Source of the DNA: Apoderus coryli
Taxonomy: Eukaryota; Arthropoda; Insecta; Coleoptera; Attelabidae
NCBI GenBank assembly: GCA_911728435.2
Contig: OU452198.1
Span: 19,564,001 to 19,628,000 of the forward strand
DNA length: 64,000 nucleotides
Reading direction: 5' to 3'
A program made the position numbers and the translations under genes. Shown piece after piece: positions 54,434 to 63,087 of this stretch (position 1 is the first letter of the stretch; each line of letters starts with the position of its first letter). The notes under the pieces are model-generated. The model saw only the letters and a list, made by a program, of their open reading frames with translations, ran no database searches and was not told the DNA's origin.

Positions 54434-55135
54434 TTATTGCAGGCATATATAATTATCCAATCCTTTTCGATATCGACCCTGATTTAATGGACTATCTTTA
54501 TCGATTACAAGAAATCCAAAATCTTCATTCCAACAAAGTTTGCATATTTGCGCGAATTGTGCAAATTCCATGTCTGGATTGACGTGATCACTATATATAT
54601 GTCGGAGATTTGTTTCATCCTGTGTGAAGATTATTAGAAAGTTGGAATTTTCCCGAATTAATTGTTTCGACACTTTAGAATAGCCTTGAGATAGAAAAAA
54701 AACATCAATATTCTTATGACGCGAAATACAAAAGTATTCTCGAATTACATCCTGTTTCTCACATATAACATCGTCAAATATAAATACAGAATCTGCTTTT
54801 GCTTCTAATGGTGGAATTACAGATTCATTATTATTAAAAGTGAAGTAACCAAGACCGTTTATTGGTGCAACAACTTCAGCCAAATACCTGTATTTGCTCT
54901 GGAATAATGTTTTCGTATATATGTAGATATTCTTAAAATGTAAACCGTTGGGGTGTGTTAATAAAGAAATCATAACAGCGGTTTTCCCAGTATTGCTTCT
55001 ACCAATGATCAAGCCCCGTATTGTATTCGGTAGTAACGGTCCCTGGCGTTTAATTTCATTTGCCGTAGTATTATTTGAAAAATCAAAATTTTCTACTTTG
55101 AAATTTTGATCTTGTTTAATGAGCCTCATTATCAC
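54434..55135 (-). CDS. Maverick B DNA-packaging ATPase
   Basis: Intact 233-residue P-loop ATPase of the FtsK/HerA, A32-like packaging type. Walker A is GLIIGRSNTGKTAVMISLLT (residues ~42-60), Walker B is ADSVFIFDDVICE (~112-124), and a sensor-like region FFLSQGYSKVSKQLIRENSN follows. The length is normal for Polinton and virophage packaging ATPases. It would drive element DNA into the capsid. It is transcribed leftward, divergent from the PLA2-domain gene 40 bp away, so both share a short promoter region. A slightly later Met (two codons on) is an alternative start. The A copy has lost this gene at the insertion/deletion. Confidence 0.9.
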   Translation of the reverse strand: MIMRLIKQDQNFKVENFDFSNNTTANEIKRQGPLLPNTIRGLIIGRSNTGKTAVMISLLTHPNGLHFKNIYIYTKTLFQSKYRYLAEVVAPINGLGYFTFNNNESVIPPLEAKADSVFIFDDVICEKQDVIREYFCISRHKNIDVFFLSQGYSKVSKQLIRENSNFLIIFTQDETNLRHIYSDHVNPDMEFAQFAQICKLCWNEDFGFLVIDKDSPLNQGRYRKGLDNYICLQ

Positions 55136-55175
55136 ATATAAGAATGTAAATTATTAACTGGTTTATGTTATTTTT

Positions 55176-56063
55176 ATGGCCTCTGTGGAGCTAGATAGAC
55201 GTGTTATCAAACAAAGTCAACGAAAAACTGGCGCAGGTATTATAAACTCGTTAATTAATAATACCCCAATCAAACTCCATATACCTGGTTATCAATATTG
55301 TGGAGTCGGAACGAAATTACGGAAAAGACTGTTAAGCGGTGATTCAGGAGTTAATTCTCTAGATAAACTATGTAAAACACACGACATAGCGTATGCAAAT
55401 AGTAATCATTTAAGTGAACGTCATAGAGCAGATAAAATCCTGGAAGATCGTGCTTGGGAATTAACTAAATCAAAGCAGATACCTGTGAATGAGAGAGCAC
55501 ATTCGTGGTTAGTAACAAACATTATTAAAACAAAAAGAAAGCTTGGATTAGGTATGAGGACTCCGTCTGTTACTCCTAAAAAAACGAGTGGATGTAAAAG
55601 AAACCGTTGTAATAGACGTAAAAATAATAAAAAACGTATAACATTTGTTGGTGGTGTTTTAAAAAATATTAGACAATCTATTAAAAAAACGACTTGTGTG
55701 AAAAATAAAAAGAATAATGCTTTATCGGTTGCAAAAATAGCGTTAAAATGTGCTCGAAAATATGTTAAAGACACGGGTGGAAAAGAAAAAATTAAGACAC
55801 CACGCATTATATCTATACCAAAAATTGGAGGTGTTTTGCCATTGATCCCCATTTTTGCAGGATTGTCGGCATTAGGTAGTTTGGCTGGTGGTGCTGCAGG
55901 AATTGTAAGAGCTGTGAATGCTACAAAAAATTCAAAGGAGCACATAACAAACAACAAACATCGAAATAAATCAAATACTCCGACAATCGTTGGAAGTGGA
56001 TTACTACTCAAAAAACACCGCAATGGATTTGGATTATATTTAAAAAATCAAAAAAACTTGTAA
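55176..56063 (+). CDS. Maverick B phospholipase A2-domain virion protein
   Basis: Intact 295-residue frame. Residues ~32-80 carry a parvovirus-VP1u-like PLA2 domain: IPGYQYCGVGTKLRKRLLSG (calcium loop YCGVGT) and LDKLCKTHDIAYA (catalytic His-Asp pair, CxxHD). A very basic middle follows (RNRCNRRKNNKKR), then a hydrophobic segment (LPLIPIFAGLSALGSLAGGA) and a C-terminus HRNGFGLYLKNQKNL. Such proteins are thought to open membranes during entry; here the assignment is by motif. Basic and hydrophobic parts recall adenovirus core/VI-type minor proteins, which is inference. It is the first gene of the rightward virion module. The second copy at 61008 is broken. Confidence 0.85.
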   Translation: MASVELDRRVIKQSQRKTGAGIINSLINNTPIKLHIPGYQYCGVGTKLRKRLLSGDSGVNSLDKLCKTHDIAYANSNHLSERHRADKILEDRAWELTKSKQIPVNERAHSWLVTNIIKTKRKLGLGMRTPSVTPKKTSGCKRNRCNRRKNNKKRITFVGGVLKNIRQSIKKTTCVKNKKNNALSVAKIALKCARKYVKDTGGKEKIKTPRIISIPKIGGVLPLIPIFAGLSALGSLAGGAAGIVRAVNATKNSKEHITNNKHRNKSNTPTIVGSGLLLKKHRNGFGLYLKNQKNL

Positions 56064-56066
56064 ACC

Positions 56067-56457
56067 CTCTACCACGAAGACCTCTATCAAATCTTGACAT
56101 TATAAAATATGTTAATAGATTAAATATAAAAAATTTTCGCGGTGTTTATAGTCGCAATAATTTGAATAAGCAGGTCCACTATATAAAGAATGTGCAATTG
56201 TAAATCTAGATAGCAATAGTGGTAGAGGCACACATTGGGTAGCATATAAAAAACGCGGTAATATAGTTAACTATTATGATAGTTTTGGTAATTTACCACC
56301 GCCTCAAGAGTTAATACATTATTTTACAAAAAATATTTCACATACTCTTCTTAAAATATATTATAATTACAATTGTGATCAAGATTTTAATACGGTGTGG
56401 TGTGAACACCTATGTTTGAAATTTCTCAATCACGATGGATTCTATACAGGAAATGAG
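56067..56457 (+). pseudogene. Maverick B adenain-like cysteine protease, frameshifted
   Basis: Begins just after the PLA2-domain gene: SNLDIIKYVNRLNIKNFRGV, then, after a small loss near 56170, ECAIVNLDSNSGRGTHWVAY (catalytic His) and NYYDSFGNLPPPQELIHYF (Asp), and FNTVWCEHLCLKFL with the cysteines of the catalytic region. This is the order of the adenovirus-type protease that matures virion proteins. The break near 56170 interrupts the frame between the N-terminal part and the catalytic domain. The last codons overlap the start of the next frame. Confidence 0.82.
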
Positions 56458-56818
56458 TCGTAATGACATAAAAAAAATGGCTCAGTCTTTACGTGCTTAC
56501 TCACAATTGGGTAGTTTGATAAAAATGAATGAAAAACAACTTGCTGATATGCCTAAAGAGGTTCTGATTGCATGTGCTTCAAAGGAAATCGCATTGGTTT
56601 GGGACAAACTTCCTAAACATTTACGTGAAGACAACGATATTAATAAATATTTTTATTGTATGGAACATTATGTGACAAATAATGCAAACGGTGACGAAAT
56701 AGACGGCCCATTTCCTAGAAAAATATTCTGTGTTTCTTGTAATATTAGAGAAATTGACTTGGAGAAAGTGGTACATAAAAAGAAAAAACTACATCTATTC
56801 TGTTGCTGGTCGCAATAA
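56435..56818 (+). CDS. Maverick B 127-residue unknown virion-module protein
   Basis: Intact frame overlapping the protease end by about 25 bp, as in compact viral gene clusters. N-terminal helices (LRAYSQLGSLIKMNEKQLAD, then MPKEVLIACASKEIALVWDK) lead to HLREDNDINKYFYCMEHYVT and a Cys-containing end (IFCVSCNIREID, HLFCCW). It is not recognised. Conserved position and sequence in the second module (61708-62137, frameshifted by one A in a run) show it is a regular part of the element. The cysteines may bind zinc. Confidence 0.6.
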   Translation: MDSIQEMSRNDIKKMAQSLRAYSQLGSLIKMNEKQLADMPKEVLIACASKEIALVWDKLPKHLREDNDINKYFYCMEHYVTNNANGDEIDGPFPRKIFCVSCNIREIDLEKVVHKKKKLHLFCCWSQ

Positions 56819-56851
56819 AAGCAATATTTCAGTTTGATTTATTGCCCAGTC

Positions 56852-57586
56852 ATGTCGAGAACGTTTCTGTTGTCTGGAACATCTAGTGAGTTGTCTGCAG
56901 ATTATTATCCACCAATTGAATTGGATACCTCTAGACGTTATGGATTAGGATTAATTGCCTTTTATTCATATAACTCTATTTGAAATGTGGATGAAAAAAA
57001 TAATAAATTCACATATAAGAAGCATAAAAGTGATGTTGATTATATTAATGTATTCATACCACCTGGGACGTATGAGATCGGTGAAATATATAAAAAATTG
57101 TTAATGTTAATGGGTTTACACAATTTCAGCGAGGATGAATATAAACAAATATTTCTTTTGTATCCGAATTCAAACACTTTGAAATGTGAATTATGGTCTA
57201 TTTACGATATCGATTTCACAGCCGACAATTCTATTGGCTCGCTATTAGGATTTGAAAAAACAATTTTACTATCGAATACATTGGTCGAATCAACTTTGCC
57301 GGTTGATATTATGAGAGTCCGGATCATATCAGTACATTGCAATGTAATCAGTGGCGCATTTTTTAACGATATTGAATCACACACACTGTTTGATTTCGAT
57401 ATTGACGTCGAGCCTGGATATAGATTAACAAAGGAACCGCAACATATTATATATATGCCAGTTAAACCATTGGGACGTCAGTCAATTGAAAATATTACAA
57501 TAAGAATTTTGGATGACACAGGTCGACTAATAAATTTTCGCGGTGAAAAAATTATTGTGAAATTAGAACTTAAAGTGCTCGATTAA
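56852..57586 (+). pseudogene. Maverick B minor capsid (penton-like), one nonsense codon
   Basis: The start MSRTFLLSGTSSELSADYYP continues in frame to LGLIAFYSYNSI, followed by TGA at 56981-56983. The frame then stays open for 200 codons: NNKFTYKKHK, FIPPGTYEIGEIYKKLL, NSNTLKCELWS, SIGSLLGFEK, ESTLPVDIMRVRIISVHCNV and a beta-rich end. Placement and pattern match the single-jelly-roll minor capsid of Polintons, which forms the vertices of the particle. The one stop separates the N-terminal ~43 codons from the rest; translation could only restart at non-standard sites such as GTG 56987. The family assignment is by recalled pattern, not search. Confidence 0.78.
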
Positions 57587-57613
57587 AAATAATAATAATA
57601 CATAATATCATCA

Positions 57614-57805
57614 ATGGGGTTTGTTTACAATAATGTGATTAAACACAACAATACAAATGTAAAGAATGATGTTTATATAAAAAAGAGGAAGAAAGAGATG
57701 TTAAGCAGCAGTAGTAATTACAACAGCAACGGTTCCGGTTGTGTCATTACTAAAAAAAATCGAACATTCCTTCAATCCATTGGTTTAAAAATTCGAAAAT
57801 ATTAA
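57614..57805 (+). CDS. Maverick B small basic protein
   Basis: A 63-residue frame between the minor and major capsid genes: MGFVYNNVIKHNN, a basic stretch VYIKKRKKEM, an Asn/Ser-rich linker, and TKKNRTFLQSIGLKIRKY at the end, 2 bp before the major capsid start. The duplicate at 62896-63084 keeps the same ends with changes in the middle, so the two ends are probably functional. A capsid-cement or core peptide is possible; function is unknown. Confidence 0.6.
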   Translation: MGFVYNNVIKHNNTNVKNDVYIKKRKKEMLSSSSNYNSNGSGCVITKKNRTFLQSIGLKIRKY

Positions 57806-57807
57806 GT

Positions 57808-59043
57808 ATGTCATCCTTATCTAATAAATTAAACATATTTGGTGAGCCTGTGTTTGACAATGTCTTGTCTAGCGTTCAAGAATATACATATAAACCATAC
57901 GGAAGCCCCATATATAATAATTCAGATGAAGTTCGAATTCCGGTTAATTTCCAAGACTTAATATTAGACATTTCTGAGAGTTATATTTATATTGAAGGAA
58001 CATTTCAAGCTGAGGATGACAAGAAACCCTGTTATTTATCAAACAATTCATTAGCGTTTCTTTTCGAAGAAATAAGATATGAGATTGGGAATGAGCAAGT
58101 CGCCATGATTAGGAAACCGGGGATTACAACTTCCCTGAAAACTATGGCATTATGTCCATATAGTCAAGAAAGAGGGCTTTGTAGTAGTGGCTGGGGCTTG
58201 TCCGAAGATTTCCAAGATATCCTGGATCCAACTAGTCATGTTTTCAGCGGTATATTACCATTGAAATACTTGTTTGGCATTGCTGAAGACTATAAGGGCG
58301 CTTTCATTAATGTACGCCACGAACTTATATTAATAATTGCTAGAAACTATAATAATAGTTATATTGGTGACGGAAGTGCTGTTTTAAAAATAAATAAAAT
58401 TGAATGGAAAATTAATCACATAGTTCCCGAAGATAGTCAGAAGTTGAAATTGATGATGAAAATTAATAAAGGAGGACTAAATTCTCGAATTAATATAGCA
58501 TTTCGGTCTTGGGACTTATACGAACTACCGAAATTACGTGAAACTAGCTCAGACATATGGTCGATTAGAACAACTACGAGTCTCGAAAAACCACGTTATA
58601 TTATAATTGGATTTCAAAATATTTCGAATTATGAAAACATTAATATGGATGCCACGCAATTTATACATGCAAACATTTCCAATATAAGAACATATTTAAA
58701 CTCAACAGTATATCCATATGAGAAATGGAATTTAGATTTCTCTAAAAAACTTTATGGAGCAGTATATCATACATATCAGAATATTCAACAAAAATATTAT
58801 ATCACAGAACATTCCGACCCAATATTAAGCTTGGGTCAATTTCCAAACCATCCGGTTTTCATTATCGATTGTTCTTGTCAACCAGAGGCAATCAAACATT
58901 CTAGCGTTGATATCAAATTAGAATTTGAAACACGAGAATCTCAGTTTCCTGCAAATGTAAAAGTATATGCAATTATCATTCATGATTCTTATATGATGTA
59001 TAATATTTCAGACGGTGTAGTAAACACGAAATTAAGTTTATAA
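57808..59043 (+). CDS. Maverick B major capsid protein (double jelly roll)
   Basis: Intact 411-residue frame, the largest and best preserved gene of B. Characteristic blocks: EVRIPVNFQDLILDISESYI near residue 50, ALAFLFEEIRYEIGNEQVAM-type text near 85, FRSWDLYELPKLRETSSDIW near 230, and SVDIKLEFETRESQFPANVK near 375 at the C-terminus. Beta-rich alternation over two domains and its place after the minor capsid fit the Polinton major capsid protein, which builds the icosahedral shell from trimers. The copy at 63088 has stops. Recognition is from memory of the family pattern; a structure-based search would settle it. Confidence 0.82.
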   Translation: MSSLSNKLNIFGEPVFDNVLSSVQEYTYKPYGSPIYNNSDEVRIPVNFQDLILDISESYIYIEGTFQAEDDKKPCYLSNNSLAFLFEEIRYEIGNEQVAMIRKPGITTSLKTMALCPYSQERGLCSSGWGLSEDFQDILDPTSHVFSGILPLKYLFGIAEDYKGAFINVRHELILIIARNYNNSYIGDGSAVLKINKIEWKINHIVPEDSQKLKLMMKINKGGLNSRINIAFRSWDLYELPKLRETSSDIWSIRTTTSLEKPRYIIIGFQNISNYENINMDATQFIHANISNIRTYLNSTVYPYEKWNLDFSKKLYGAVYHTYQNIQQKYYITEHSDPILSLGQFPNHPVFIIDCSCQPEAIKHSSVDIKLEFETRESQFPANVKVYAIIIHDSYMMYNISDGVVNTKLSL

Positions 59044-60033
59044 ATTAAATATTTGATTATGGAATGTAGGCATTGTATCACTAAAAAATTATAAATAAAA
59101 TATATTATATAGTAAAATGATTTGTTTTATTTTTTTTTTATATCTATTAGAAAAAAAACAATTTATAATGTAAATGTGTTATATGAAAATAATCTCATAT
59201 TATTATCGATTTCAAAAAAGTAAAAAGTCTAGACAAAAATTTGTAACAGGCAATAAATGTATTCTATTCTATCAATTGTTTTAGATATAAAGGTAATATA
59301 TATCATTTTACTTCCAAAAACCCAACAAATAATGTATATCTTTATTTTGTTGCTGTGCAATAAACACACAGTTTACCTATTGTTCCCATATTAACTATAA
59401 AAGAACCTATCTTTTCAGTTTTCCTATTATGTTTTGAAAAGCATATAATACACAGGTGAATTTTAGTAAACTAAATCAATTTAAATTCTTGAGAATGACA
59501 TCTCACATAAATATCTATTTTTATTGCTGTGCTAATACATTCCTACGGAAAAAGTCTAGACAAAATTTTGTAACAGGTAAATAAAGTCACTTTACCTATT
59601 GTTCCCATATTAACTATAAAAAAAAACCTCTGTTTTCATTTTTCCTATTATGTTTTGAAAAGCATATAATATACAAGTAAATTTCAGTAAATTAAATCAA
59701 TTTAAATTCTTGAAAATGACATCTCACATAAATATCTATTTTTATTGCTGCGCCTGTGCTAAGAAGATAGTAAAAAAAACAAGCTTTTATAGTTGTAGTA
59801 TACAGTAGGTAGTCACAGATGTACTCAATAGATTAAAATTATTTTTTGGGTATAATAGAATACAATAGAATGCGCAATAAAATGTATAGAAATAATTCTG
59901 TGGTTGGTAATAAACACCTATTGTTGCAATACTAACTACAAAAAAAAACATCTTTTTTCAGTTATCACAGTAAACCCATCATATATTTATATGCACACAA
60001 TAAAAGCAAAATTATATATACATAAAATAATTA
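59044..60033. other. Maverick B right intergenic region with direct repeats
   Basis: AT-rich. Two imperfect copies of a ~230-bp block occur: AAAGTCTAGACAAAAATTTG at 59221 and 59551, TTTACCTATTGTTCCCATAT at 59372 and 59590, and CACATAAATATCTATTTTTA at 59504 and 59727. The copies differ by insertions. No gene is seen. Confidence 0.6.
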
Positions 60034-60480
60034 TTATACTGTATTATTATCTTCTTCTTGTTCATCATTATCATCATCTTCATCGTAATTTTTATTTCCT
60101 TCAATAAGGTCGTCTAGATGATATCTAACTCCGATATCTGTGGGCATATATTGAATTGCATCAATTAAATACCGTTCTAAACCCAACTGAATAATTTCCA
60201 CACAAAATGTTTCCAATGTGATAAATCCATCTCGGTATTTATGACATAAATCACACCCCGTACTGAACTCTTCTGCTTGTTGTAACACTTTACTCATTGC
60301 CTTGTCATCAAAACACACATTATAATCATAATTTGCAGCGTGTGAACGATCGAATTCGAGATCGTGAAATTGTGCTGCCATTCGATTCACTGCAGACAGC
60401 AGTCTGTTGCAGTCGGCCAGTTTTCTGATGAATACACCATCCACATGATTTTTAATAATTGAATGATCTAGAGGGAACAA
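60034..60480 (-). CDS. Maverick B acidic-tailed unknown protein
   Basis: Intact 148-residue minus-strand frame, convergent with the capsid genes and closest to the right terminal repeat. The middle has spaced cysteines and histidines (CFDDKAMSKVLQQAEEFSTG, then CDLCHKYRDGF), and the C-terminus is extremely acidic (YDEDDDNDEQEEDN). It is not recognised. An acidic tail occurs on some DNA-mimic or regulatory proteins, but nothing here decides that. No counterpart in A is inside the window. Confidence 0.55.
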   Translation of the reverse strand: MFPLDHSIIKNHVDGVFIRKLADCNRLLSAVNRMAAQFHDLEFDRSHAANYDYNVCFDDKAMSKVLQQAEEFSTGCDLCHKYRDGFITLETFCVEIIQLGLERYLIDAIQYMPTDIGVRYHLDDLIEGNKNYDEDDDNDEQEEDNNTV

Positions 60481-60581
60481 ATGCTGAGCGTTTTATATAA
60501 TACCAAGTGTATACATATATATATATATTATTAGAAAAAAGAATATGTAGGGATTTCTCAAAATGATGTGGAAAGGATTAG

Positions 60582-60931
60582 TTTTTGACATATGCTAGTA
60601 TAAGCCGTTTCTAGATCTCCTATCTCTATTCATGATTTGTTACAACCCTCTCTTTCTTCTTTATATAGTTGACTCACACACACACGCATAAGTATATATT
60701 AGCCGTTTCTAGATCTCCCCATCTATATTCATGCTGTGTAGTTTTGACATATAGTATAAACCGTTTCTAGATCTCTCATCTTTATTCATGATTTGTTTGA
60801 TACACCCATTGGCTTGCGTAATGGATGGGGTTTCTCAAATGATTAGGAGAAAGGGTTGCTTTTGACATATGTACATATAAGCCGAAGTTGGAATCACCCC
60901 CCACTCTTGATTGTTGGTCTGACGTATGACG
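60582..60931 (-). repeat. Maverick B right terminal inverted repeat
   Basis: Reverse complement of 45562-45910, from TTTTTGACATATGC to GGTCTGACGTATGACGT, with small differences. Contains the same AGATCTAGAAACGG-type blocks and the TATATAGTTGACTC region. Confidence 0.88.
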
Positions 60932-60974
60932 TCAGACCAACAATCAGGAGTGGGGGGAGAATCCAACTTCGGCT
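60880..60974. repeat. 46-bp-arm palindrome at the right end of Maverick B
   Basis: Arms 60880-60925 and 60929-60974 are inverted copies with about 3-4 mismatches around a 3-bp centre (ATG). The outer arm ends TTCGGCT, followed by AATCCC. A related, shorter palindrome with AAGGGATTAGCC lies at 28193-28263. The left end of B has only the inner arm. Such a structure could be a terminal hairpin or two terminal repeats head to head. Confidence 0.85.
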
Positions 60975-61007
60975 AATCCCTTCTACTGCGGTGTGTTACA
61001 CAACATT

Positions 61008-61339
61008 CGACAATCTATTAAAAGCGTTAAAATGTGCTCGAAAATATGTTAAAGACATAGGTGGGAAACAAAAAATTAAGACACCTCGTATTATATCTAT
61101 ACAAAAAATTGGACGTGTTTTGCCATTGGTCCCAGGGATTGTCTGCATTAGGCAGTTTGGCAGGTGGTGCAGCAGGAATTTTAAGAGCTGTGAATGCTAC
61201 AAAAAATTCTAAGGAGCAGATCACAAATAACAAACATCGAAATAAATCAAATGCTTCGACAATCGTTGGGAACGGGTTACTACTCAAAAAACACCGCAAT
61301 GGATTTGGATTATATTTAAAAAATCAAAAAAACTTGTAA
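61008..61339 (+). pseudogene. PLA2-domain gene C-terminal remnant (second module)
   Basis: Matches 55664-56063: LKCARKYVKDIGGKQKIKTP, then, after a frame change near 61130, GLSALGSLAGGAAGILRAVN and HRNGFGLYLKNQKNL. The PLA2 catalytic domain and most of the basic region are missing. It is preceded by the palindrome and ~30 bp of unassigned sequence. Confidence 0.8.
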
Positions 61340-61342
61340 ACC

Positions 61343-61735
61343 CTCTGCCACACAGACCGCTATCAAATCTTGACATTATAAAATATGTTAATAAATTAAA
61401 TATAAGCAATTTTCGAGGTGTTTATAGTCGCAATAATTTGAATGTAGCAGGTCCGCTATATAAAGAATGTGCGATTGTAAATCTAGACGACAATCGTGGC
61501 AGAGGTACGCATTGGGTAGCGTATAAAAAACGTGGTAATATTGTTAACTATTATGACAGCTTTGGCAATTTATCACCGCCTAAAGAGTTAATACATTATT
61601 TTGCAAAGAACATTTCACCTACTCTTCTTAAAATATATTATAATTACAAGTGTGAACAAGATTTTAACACATTGGTGCGATCATTTGTGTTTAAAGTTTC
61701 TCAATCACGATGGATTCTATACAGGGCATGAGTTG
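61343..61735 (+). pseudogene. Adenain-like protease (second module), frameshifted at catalytic Cys
   Basis: Encodes the same blocks as B: SNLDIIKYVNKLNISNFRGV, NVAGPLYKECAIVN, DNRGRGTHWVAYKK (catalytic His) and YYDSFGNLSPPKELIHYF. The NVAG segment, damaged in B, is continuous here. A base change/shift near 61675 alters the frame just where the catalytic Cys region should follow (LVRSFVFK), so the active site is lost. The two copies are thus broken at different points. Confidence 0.82.
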
Positions 61736-62137
61736 TAATGACATAAAAAAATGGCTCACTCTTTACGTGCTTATTCGCAACTGGGTGGTTTGATAAAAAT
61801 GAATGAAAAACAACTTGCTGATATGTCTAAAGAGGTTTTGACATGTGCTTCAAATGAAATCGCATTGGTTTGGGACAAACTTCCTAAACATTTACGCGAA
61901 GACAATGATATTAATAAATATTTTTATTGTACGGAACATTACGTGACGAATAACCTTAGCGGTGACGAAATAGACGGGCAATTTCCTAGAAAGGTATTTT
62001 GTGTTTTTTGTAACATTAGAGACATTGAGTGTGTTACAGATAATAATTTAGATGTAAAAGAGTCGAAAGTGACACGTAAAAAGAGTAAACTACATCTATT
62101 GTGTTGCTGCCGCATTAAAAGCAATAATTCAGTTTGA
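61708..62137 (+). pseudogene. 127-residue unknown protein (second module), frameshifted
   Basis: Homologue of 56435-56818. One A is missing from the run near 61743, so the start MDSIQGMSCNDIKK goes out of frame. The remainder is open from 61751 (LRAYSQLGGLIKMNEKQLAD, HLREDNDINKYFYCTEHYVT, VFCVFCNIRDIE, HLLCCCRIKS). It is slightly longer than B by an insertion of about 12 codons near 62040. Confidence 0.65.
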
Positions 62138-62150
62138 TTTATTGCCATTC

Positions 62151-62865
62151 ATGTCGAGAACGCTTATGTTATCTGGAACGACTAGTGAGTTGTCTGCAGA
62201 TTATTATCCACCAATTGAATTGGATACCTCTAGACGTTATGAATTAGGATTAATTGCCTTTTATGAATGTAGATGAAAAAAATAATAAATTCACATACAA
62301 GAAGCATAAAAGTGATGTTGATTACATTGATACATTCCTACCACCCGGAACGTATGAGAACGGTGAAATATATAAAAAATTGTTAATGTTAATGGGTTTG
62401 CATAATTTCAGCGAGGACGAATATAAACAAATATTTCTTTTGTATCCCAATTCAAACACTTTGAAATGTGAATTATGGTCTATTTACGATATCGATTTCA
62501 CAGCCAATTCTATTGGTTCGCTATTAGGATTTGAAAAAACAATTTTACTATCGAATACGTTGGTCGAATCAACTTTACCGGTTGATATTATGAGAGTCCG
62601 AAGCATATCAGTGCATTGCAACATAATTAGTGGTGCATTTTTTAATGATATTGAATCACACACACTGTTTGATTTCAATATTGATGTCGAGCCTGGATAC
62701 AGATTAACAAAGGAACCGCAACATATTATATATATGCCAGTTAAACCACTGGGACGTCAGTCAATTGAAAATATTACAATAAGAATTTTGGACGATACAG
62801 GTCGACTAATAAATTTTCGCGGTGAAAAAATTATTGTGAAATTAGAACTTAAAGTGCACGATTAA
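62151..62865 (+). pseudogene. Minor capsid (second module), 17-bp deletion
   Basis: Starts MSRTLMLSGTTSELSADYYP as in B, but about 17 bp are missing after LGLIAFY, shifting the frame at the place where B has its stop. Downstream the frame from 62254 is open and nearly identical to B (NSNTLKCELWS, ESTLPVDIMRVRSISVHCNI). The deletion removes the position of the TGA found in B, so the two lesions are independent or nested. Confidence 0.75.
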
Positions 62866-62895
62866 AAATAATAATAATAATACATAATAACATCA

Positions 62896-63084
62896 ATGGG
62901 GTTTGTTTACAATAACGTGATTAAACATCACAAAACACATGCAAAGAATAAAGTTTATATAAAAAAGAGGAAGAAAGTGATGCTAATCAGTACTAATTAC
63001 AACAGCAACTGTACCGGTTGTGTAATTACTAAAAAAAATCGAACATTCCTTCAATCCATTGGTTTAAAAATTCGAAAATATTAA
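62896..63084 (+). CDS. Small basic protein (second module)
   Basis: A 62-residue frame, homologue of 57614-57805 with the same ends (MGFVYNNVIKHH, VYIKKRKKVM, CVITKKNRTFLQSIGLKIRK). Open, but its neighbours are pseudogenes. The middle varies while both ends are kept. Confidence 0.55.
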   Translation: MGFVYNNVIKHHKTHAKNKVYIKKRKKVMLISTNYNSNCTGCVITKKNRTFLQSIGLKIRKY

Positions 63085-63087
63085 AAC

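Larger units (their letters stand above)
45562..60931. mobile_element. Maverick/Polinton B, 15.4 kb, nested in A
   Basis: Terminal inverted repeats of about 349 bp bound a set of genes typical of Maverick/Polinton elements, also viewed as adintovirus-like integrated viruses. The set comprises polymerase (remnant), integrase, packaging ATPase, adenain-like protease, minor and major capsid proteins, and accessory genes. Genes from the OB-like gene to the ATPase lie left and the virion module right. It is inserted in Maverick A. A LINE interrupts its polymerase remnant. Polymerase, integrase, protease and minor capsid genes are broken, so it is not autonomous as read. Confidence 0.88.

Noticed and set aside
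55421..56023. 200-codon minus-strand frame opposite the PLA2-domain gene
   Set aside because: Antisense shadow: the plus-strand frame has PLA2 motifs and a conserved duplicate.
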